Shown: one piece after another, positions 58,739 through 64,000 of the stretch | Layout: each line of letters begins with the position of its first letter | Position numbering within the stretch: the stretch's first letter is position 1 | Assembly: GCA_938014215.1 (NCBI GenBank) | Contig: CALLRW010000001.1 | Coordinates: 199,715-263,714 of the forward strand | Source of the DNA: an uncultured Alistipes sp. | Lineage (GTDB): Bacteria > Bacteroidota > Bacteroidia > Bacteroidales > Rikenellaceae | Length of the DNA: 64,000 nucleotides | Direction: 5' to 3' | Made by a program: the position numbers and the translations under genes | Notes under the pieces: generated by a model | The model's input: only the letters and a program-made list of their open reading frames with translations | Databases searched by the model: none | Told to the model about the DNA's origin: nothing

Positions 58739-61281
58739 ACAATCAAATAACAAAATTAGTTGATATTTTATCTGAAACCTTTGAAATAAGCTTTGAGAAT
58801 AATAAAGTTTATGAGCTTAGTGTATATATATCAATTAAGTATGCCATACTTTCTCAAAATGACCATTGTACAGATAAAGAAAGTCCAGCTTTATTTTATA
58901 ATATACTTAATCGTAAATATCCTAGACTTATTAAGATCTATGAATCTATAGAAAAGAAAATAGGAACTTCGAGTTCTGATATAGCAACTATCCTTCGTTC
59001 TTTTTCGCATAGTGAGGAAGCAGAGAAAGTAATTGTTATATCTGATATTTATCAGCATATTAAATCTTATTTATTAAATACTCTTATATCGAAAAAGGTA
59101 GAAATAAATAAAAAGTCTGGTAAAGAACTGCTATATCAAACCCAGTTTTTTACAGATAGTTATATGATCGAATATCTTCTAGACAGAATCTTCGAAATAT
59201 ATAGTGATATGGAAAATGTCCTATTTGTTGATCCTGCGTCTGGTGGAGGAAACTTCTTAGCTTTTATATATGTAAGACTTTATAATTGGTATTATAGTAA
59301 GGGGACAACTACGAACGAGATATCATGTGAAATTTTTAATAATAATATTCTTGGGTATGATTTAGATTTAGAGTTGTCCGAAATAGCTAGTCTATCTCTA
59401 TTTTTGCTAGCTTATAATAAAGACGGTTATGATTCAGTAGATAATATATATAATTTTGGAGGTCAAACAAGTGACTATAAAGGATTTTTTAGTAATAAAG
59501 TGCGTTCTAATACTATTGGGGGAGAAAGTTTTGAAAGTATTTTAAATATTGCAAGATCAGGAAGCAAGCATATCGTTTATGTGACAAATCCTCCATTTAT
59601 GGGAAATAGAGACATGGATTCATGCCTAAAGTCTTATCTTCAAACGCAATTGCCAATAACTAAGGGAGATATGTGTTTCTCTTTTATGTTAAAAATGATG
59701 GAGAGTTTAAGGAAAGATGATACATTGGCTGTTGTTGCTCAAAATGGTTGGATGAACCTTTCTTCACTTAAAGAGTTTAGACTGTATTTGTTAAATAACT
59801 TCAGTCTACTTAACTGTATAGATTTGGGCAGTAATGCTTTTAAGCATATTAATGGCGAAAAAACAAATATAGTATTGGCTATATTTACAAAAAATGATAG
59901 CCGTTTTGCTAAGTTATTGTCTTCCTTTGGAAATCTGAGATCTTTATCTTTATCTGAAAAGATTGATGCAATAAGAACAGGTACTTATCCGGTATATAAT
60001 GTTGATACAAGGGAATTTAAGAGGAATAATAAATTTGAGTTTAATTATCAATTAGTTGAGGATCTTCAGCTGATTGAAAAATATCCAAAATACGGAGATT
60101 ATGCCAAATGTATGCAGGGGACATCTACGGGGAACAATCAAACAATGGTTAAATACATTTGGGAGATTAACACTTCTGAATGGAGACTAGCTAGTAAAGG
60201 AGGAGGTTTTAGCAAATGGGAGGGTCTTAACTTTTATAAGGTTAAGTGGGGTGAAAGAGGTGAACTTATCAAAAAACAACAAGGAGGTGTGCTCAGGAAT
60301 TCTAAAGAAATACCATTTACCCAATTAGTTTTTAGTGATACAGGGACACTGGGACTTAGTGTTAGGATTAAATTGCAAGATCAGGTTTTTATTGCTTCAG
60401 GTCCAGGGATTAAGGTGTTAAAAGGAGATGTTCTCTGTCATTTGGCCTTTTTGAATTCAAAATTGGCGTCATATTTCATGAAAATCATTAATCCCAAATT
60501 TACAATAAGTGCAGGATATATCCAAAAACTTCCTGTTGCAAGAGGTATTTTAGAAAATGATGAAATTAAAGCTTTGTCTCAGATGTGCTTGAATTTAAAA
60601 TTTGCATATTTGCGGAATAAATTACCTAATTCTGAGTATAAACATGTAGATTATAGTACAATTACTAATGTACAGTCATACATAGAGTCTTGTATAAGAC
60701 TAGATTTTCAAAATATGTATGAACGATTAGTTGCTGAAAGACTTATTGATTCAATAATTTTATCAAAATATAGACTAAGCAAGCGTTTGAAGCAAGATTA
60801 TCTTAAGTATATGTCAGGTTATGAGGAATATGAAGATGTTTCTTGCCATGTAAATATTAAAATACTAGATTTGTACCTTTCAAAGATGTTAGGGGCATCC
60901 TGTTTCCCTTTTGGTAGAAAAGTTGAAGGGAAGCTCATTGGTAGCGAAAATTGTCTTGAAATTCTTTCTTTCCTAACAAAATCTCCTTGTAGTCGATTGA
61001 TTGAATGCATATATAATCGTGTTTGTGAATTAAATAAAACAATTGAACTTTACAAATATGATCTAATTCACAAGATAATTCTTCATTTATGTGGTATTGA
61101 TGATTTAACGCATGTAGCATCATCGGTTTCTATAAATCTAGGAAAACTTAATGACCTAATTAGAGTTAGATATCCTTTGATATTTCATCAGTTGGGCGTT
61201 AATGAGAAAATGTTAGCCACTGTATTGGAGGATACACACATCAAAGTTTTTTTTAATAAACCAATACTGACTATAGAATGA
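58735..61281 (+). CDS. Eco57I/PglX-like adenine-specific DNA methyltransferase, subunit 1
   Basis: This is an 848-residue protein with AT-rich codon use. The methyltransferase core starts after a helical N-terminal domain (1-125). SAM-binding motif I is FVDPASGGGNFLAF at about 164-177, and catalytic motif IV is NPPF at 285-288 (gamma-class N6-adenine). Residues about 430-620 look like a target-recognition module of the type IIG/PglX kind (RLASKGGGFSKWEGLNF, ending in SAGYIQKLPVA). The C-terminal 230 residues are helical. There is no PD-(D/E)XK or other nuclease motif, so it is not a classical type IIG enzyme. It overlaps the following methyltransferase gene by 4 bp. BREX PglX is a relative, but no other BREX gene is visible. 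Confidence 0.85.
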   Translation: MNNQITKLVDILSETFEISFENNKVYELSVYISIKYAILSQNDHCTDKESPALFYNILNRKYPRLIKIYESIEKKIGTSSSDIATILRSFSHSEEAEKVIVISDIYQHIKSYLLNTLISKKVEINKKSGKELLYQTQFFTDSYMIEYLLDRIFEIYSDMENVLFVDPASGGGNFLAFIYVRLYNWYYSKGTTTNEISCEIFNNNILGYDLDLELSEIASLSLFLLAYNKDGYDSVDNIYNFGGQTSDYKGFFSNKVRSNTIGGESFESILNIARSGSKHIVYVTNPPFMGNRDMDSCLKSYLQTQLPITKGDMCFSFMLKMMESLRKDDTLAVVAQNGWMNLSSLKEFRLYLLNNFSLLNCIDLGSNAFKHINGEKTNIVLAIFTKNDSRFAKLLSSFGNLRSLSLSEKIDAIRTGTYPVYNVDTREFKRNNKFEFNYQLVEDLQLIEKYPKYGDYAKCMQGTSTGNNQTMVKYIWEINTSEWRLASKGGGFSKWEGLNFYKVKWGERGELIKKQQGGVLRNSKEIPFTQLVFSDTGTLGLSVRIKLQDQVFIASGPGIKVLKGDVLCHLAFLNSKLASYFMKIINPKFTISAGYIQKLPVARGILENDEIKALSQMCLNLKFAYLRNKLPNSEYKHVDYSTITNVQSYIESCIRLDFQNMYERLVAERLIDSIILSKYRLSKRLKQDYLKYMSGYEEYEDVSCHVNIKILDLYLSKMLGASCFPFGRKVEGKLIGSENCLEILSFLTKSPCSRLIECIYNRVCELNKTIELYKYDLIHKIILHLCGIDDLTHVASSVSINLGKLNDLIRVRYPLIFHQLGVNEKMLATVLEDTHIKVFFNKPILTIE

Positions 61282-63584
61282 ATAATACTGCTATAACTTA
61301 CTATATAGAGTTATTAAAAGGTTTGCTAGAGTTATATCATCAAGAAGAAGAATCTATAAAGCCTGAGTTGATTTATCGCGCTAAGTTAATAGCTCGAGCT
61401 GCAATTATAGTATCATTATTTTGTAAGAACAAGGATAAGTCAATCATTGATCTTGTTTCTGGAGCAATGTGGCTTGAACAAGTAGTTGGTGGTAATTGTT
61501 ATATTGCTGAGTTAATTATTAATTTAACGCCCCAAGAAAAGCAAAGAATCAATTTCCCATTAGATGAACTGGTCATATCAGAAATGGGAGATACTTATGA
61601 ACAAATGCTATCTATTGATACTGTAGGTTTTGAAGTTGTTGCGGGTAAAGGATTAAGAAATCAATTAGGTAGTTATTATTCACCTCATGAACTTGTGTCT
61701 TACTTAACACAAACAAGTATTGAATACTATATACAAAAGAATAGTGTAGATAGTTTAGAAAAAGCTAAAATTGTAGATTTTTCTTGTGGGGCAGGGGTTT
61801 TTCTTATCTCGGCTTTAAAATTAATATCTAAGTACTTACCTAATGTTAGTATCGATGTCTTAGTGCCTAATCTATATGCATGTGATGTCGATTTTATTGC
61901 ACTCGAACTTGCTAAATTAAATATTCTAGATCTAAGTAATAACTTAAAAAACTACCAAATTCTTTCTAGGCATTTTTATCATGCAAATTTTTTGATTCAT
62001 GATGGAAGCTCGGAACCTGTAACTGTAGAGAAGATAGCGTTAAGTATGAAAGGCTATATATATCATCCGTCTTTAGCGGTAGGTTCTGATTTCTTAACAG
62101 AATATGATATTATTCTTGGTAATCCGCCGTGGGAGAAAATTCGTTTTGAAGAAAAAAAATTTTATGCGCAGTTCTCAGAACAAGTTTTACAAACGAATTT
62201 TAAGTTTGATCTAGCAAAATCAATAGAAACGAGTGAAAAACTCAATATGGAATTAAAATCTTATGTAGATGACTATCGCTTAAATCTTGAATTGTGTAAA
62301 AAGCGAATTAAAAAATCAAAATATTTTACTTATTCTTCTGTTGGAGAGTTAAATACTAGTACTTTGTTCGCTGACTCTTGTTTTCAACAAATGCGTGAAC
62401 ATGGTGTTGTTGGAATTATTATTAAGAGTTCTTCCATTCTCTCACCTGTGAATAAGAAATTTTTTATGAAAATAAAGAATAATATTGTTGCGGTTTATGA
62501 TTTCATAAATTCTAATAAATACTTTGATATAGATAGTCGCGAAAAATATTGTTTTTTGATTTTAGGTTGCAATAATGAGCAACATGCGTTTCGTGTAGGA
62601 ATGAATTTGACATCTATAGCAGATATAGAAACATCATGTCTCGACTTAAGTCATATTGATTTAAGCTTAATAAATCCTGAAACGAAAATGCTTCCGAACA
62701 TTTCGTGTTTTGATAATCTCAAACTTATATTAAAATTATACCGTAGTTGTAAAACTATTGGGCAAATGTATCCAGATTTAAAGTATGGAAGGATTGTTCA
62801 TTTTACAACACATGTAAAATATCTAGATAAAATTCCGCAAGATGATAATATTCCTGTATATGAAGGTAAGTTTTTTTCGTCCTTTGACGGTATGTATTCT
62901 GGCTTTAATGATGTTAAAATAGAGGATAGATATAAAAGTAAGGCCTCAACAAAAAAACTCACACTAAAAGATAAGTCTAATGGAATAAAACCTGTATCTA
63001 GATTCTTTATTAAAAAAGAAAAATGGGAAAAGATTTCGAAGAATTACAGCGCGAAGTATATGTTAGCATGGCATAGCCTTACTTCGTCATCTAATAGTAG
63101 AGCCTGTGTAGCTACAATATTACCATTTATTCCTGCATCTCAATCAGTTCAGTTTTTAATTACGACAAGGGTGGAAGAGTTAATATATTTATCTTGTTTA
63201 TTTAACTCTGTGATTTTTGATTTTGTGATTAAAAACAAATTGACTGGCATTGATTTAACTCAAACTATTATTAAACAAATTCCTATTCCACAGCTCGAAT
63301 TGACAATAAATAAGAAAAATATGACAATCTTCAATAGATTGTTAAATATATGTTATACTTTCTTGTCTGCCGATAATCGTATGAACAGTCTTTGGAGTGG
63401 GTTAGATGTTCAAGAAGTTAAGGCAAATAATCGTGAAGATTTGTTTGTTCAACTTGATAGTATAGTCGGCTTTATTTATGGCTTAAATAATTGTGAATTG
63501 GAATATATAGCAAAGAAGTATCCTAATTTATATACACCTGAACGAATAGAGCAACTCTTATATTATTTTACGGCTATCTCTTAA
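61278..63584 (+). CDS. Eco57I-like adenine-specific DNA methyltransferase, subunit 2
   Basis: This is a 768-residue protein, AT-rich like its neighbour. An N-terminal helical part (1-120) leads to a motif X-like segment (RNQLGSYYSPHELVSYL), motif I IVDFSCGAGVFL at 165-176, and the catalytic NPPW at 282-285. A middle region (about 320-470) and a target-recognition-like region (about 490-690, PVYEGKFFSSFDGMYSG, ending in IIKQIPIPQLE) follow. Motifs are intact, so it should be an active N6-adenine methyltransferase in its own right. It is diverged from subunit 1, not a recent duplicate. The two may form a heterodimer. No nuclease domain is seen. The stop sits inside a perfect hairpin shared with a convergent gene. 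Confidence 0.85.
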   Translation: MNNTAITYYIELLKGLLELYHQEEESIKPELIYRAKLIARAAIIVSLFCKNKDKSIIDLVSGAMWLEQVVGGNCYIAELIINLTPQEKQRINFPLDELVISEMGDTYEQMLSIDTVGFEVVAGKGLRNQLGSYYSPHELVSYLTQTSIEYYIQKNSVDSLEKAKIVDFSCGAGVFLISALKLISKYLPNVSIDVLVPNLYACDVDFIALELAKLNILDLSNNLKNYQILSRHFYHANFLIHDGSSEPVTVEKIALSMKGYIYHPSLAVGSDFLTEYDIILGNPPWEKIRFEEKKFYAQFSEQVLQTNFKFDLAKSIETSEKLNMELKSYVDDYRLNLELCKKRIKKSKYFTYSSVGELNTSTLFADSCFQQMREHGVVGIIIKSSSILSPVNKKFFMKIKNNIVAVYDFINSNKYFDIDSREKYCFLILGCNNEQHAFRVGMNLTSIADIETSCLDLSHIDLSLINPETKMLPNISCFDNLKLILKLYRSCKTIGQMYPDLKYGRIVHFTTHVKYLDKIPQDDNIPVYEGKFFSSFDGMYSGFNDVKIEDRYKSKASTKKLTLKDKSNGIKPVSRFFIKKEKWEKISKNYSAKYMLAWHSLTSSSNSRACVATILPFIPASQSVQFLITTRVEELIYLSCLFNSVIFDFVIKNKLTGIDLTQTIIKQIPIPQLELTINKKNMTIFNRLLNICYTFLSADNRMNSLWSGLDVQEVKANNREDLFVQLDSIVGFIYGLNNCELEYIAKKYPNLYTPERIEQLLYYFTAIS

Positions 63585-63598
63585 TTGAGATAGCCGTA
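63569..63598. terminator. Bidirectional hairpin over two convergent stop codons
   Basis: TACGGCTATCTC (63569-63580) and GAGATAGCCGTA (63587-63598) are perfect 12-bp arms with loop TTAATT. The loop contains the end of both the methyltransferase gene and the convergent minus-strand frame. Confidence 0.75.
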
Positions 63599-63898
63599 AG
63601 TCCTTCCATTTTTGTTCCCCATATTCGCCCAATCTGATGAAATAGACTTCCAGTATTCTAATTCTCCTTCTTCAAAGATATGAAGAACATACCTATCTAT
63701 TACGTCTGTTTTCTCAAAAATTAAGATTTTTCTTGTCAACCCTCCAGGAATTCCCAAACGGGGGCTTGATAGATATGTCATTTTCGTGCCATCATCAGCT
63801 TCTCCTTTAATCTGAATTCTCCAGTTACTATTCTTAGGAGCGTATTTTATTGTGTTATTCTTGAAAATTTTGATACTGTTCCAAATAGTGTGTCTAGG
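63581..63898 (-). pseudogene. 5'-truncated gene convergent with the methyltransferases
   Basis: The minus-strand frame reads as real protein for about 105 codons up to 63898: HTIWNSIKIFKNN, NSNWRIQIKGEADDG, SPRLGIPGGLTRKILIFEK and YVLHIFEEGELEYW. It has only one late Met (63781), and protein-like sequence stops at about 63898, where an A/T-rich element begins. It therefore appears to be the C-terminal part of a longer gene interrupted there. A beta-rich domain of a restriction endonuclease would fit next to methyltransferases, but I recognise no family. Confidence 0.5.
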
Positions 63899-64000
63899 GA
63901 GGAATAAATAAAAAAGTCTACAGATTTTTTAGATTTGTAGAGGCAAACCAACAAAAACTAAAAAAGAGTAGACTTATGGTGTTGACAAAGGAACAACTTT
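63899..64000 (+). mobile_element. Possible left edge of an insertion element with start of an ORF
   Basis: Just beyond the interrupted gene, inverted 8-mers AAGTCTAC (63914-63921) and GTAGACTT (63968-63975) flank a TAGATTTG promoter element (63930-63937). An ATG at 63976 opens a frame beginning MVLTKEQL that runs off the window. Interruption of a gene plus a new promoter and ORF suggests an insertion sequence, but terminal repeats and a transposase cannot be confirmed from 25 bases. Confidence 0.35.

Noticed and set aside
58735..63584. Assignment of the methyltransferase pair to a BREX or DISARM locus.
   Set aside because: PglX-like features are present, but no BrxC, PglZ, BrxA/B, DrmA/B or Lon-type gene is found in the window.
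1..64000. CRISPR arrays, tRNA and rRNA genes.
   Set aside because: I saw no regularly spaced repeats, no tRNA T-loop context outside coding sequence and no rRNA segments.

Overview
The window looks like a chromosomal segment of a gut Bacteroidales, most likely Alistipes or a close relative. The evidence is SusC/SusD polysaccharide-utilisation loci (PULs), a hybrid two-component regulator, many Bacteroidetes-type lipoproteins, promoters of the TTTG / TAnnTTTG type and few Shine-Dalgarno sequences. The backbone is GC-rich (roughly 60 % by eye). Clearly AT-rich inserts lie at about 43.85-47.3 kb, 51.4-52.6 kb and from 57.75 kb to the end.

Region 1 (1-7.9 kb) is the end of a PUL for an amino-sugar-containing, probably sulfated host-type glycan: SusD-like protein, GH18-like lipoprotein, DUF1735/LamG lipoprotein, serine-type sulfatase and GH20 beta-hexosaminidase. 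Region 2 (7.96-13.6 kb) starts with a promoter and a long hairpin-rich leader. It is followed by four exported proteins in a row: a helical protein, a FlgT/LPP20-like plus DUF4384 protein, a WG-repeat/caspase-fold protease and a transglutaminase-fold protein. Region 3 (13.9-19.2 kb) has a membrane-anchored TPR/AraC regulator and two large lipoproteins, one with five Fn3-like modules. purC follows on the minus strand.

Region 4 (20.6-37 kb) is a complete PUL. On the minus strand it has SusC, SusD, a surface glycan-binding lipoprotein and a GH3 enzyme. Divergently, it has a hybrid two-component regulator, a BACON-GH5 endoglucanase and a second GH3. A beta-glucan such as xyloglucan or mixed-linkage glucan is the likely substrate. 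Region 5 (37.4-43.5 kb) holds a MORN-type exported protein, a tri-haem cytochrome c peroxidase with its ResB/CcsA haem-ligation genes, a divergent Fur/PerR-type regulator and a QueD-like enzyme with a zinc ribbon.

Region 6 (43.4-53.1 kb) is an accessory island inserted between the convergent queD-like gene and a giant RecQ-type helicase gene. Imperfect direct repeats of about 430 bp flank it; each repeat carries the 3' ends of both genes. The island contains an AbiEi-like regulator, a nucleotidyltransferase and a PP2C phosphatase in one overlapping operon under a palindromic operator. It also has an SF1 helicase with a nuclease-like C-terminus beside a GIY-YIG protein, a flavin reductase and an orphan gene. 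A deleted relic of the helicase/GIY-YIG cassette sits at 37.2-37.5 kb. Region 7 (52.8-57.7 kb) is a 1638-residue DnaQ-exonuclease/RecQ/UvrD fusion. Region 8 (58.4-63.6 kb) is an AT-rich operon of a DUF6471-type small regulator and two overlapping Eco57I/PglX-like adenine methyltransferases with no recognisable nuclease. It ends at a truncated gene and what may be the edge of a mobile element. The strongest candidates for undescribed biology are the AbiEi/nucleotidyltransferase/PP2C cassette, the double-methyltransferase operon, the helicase/GIY-YIG pair and the exported caspase operon.
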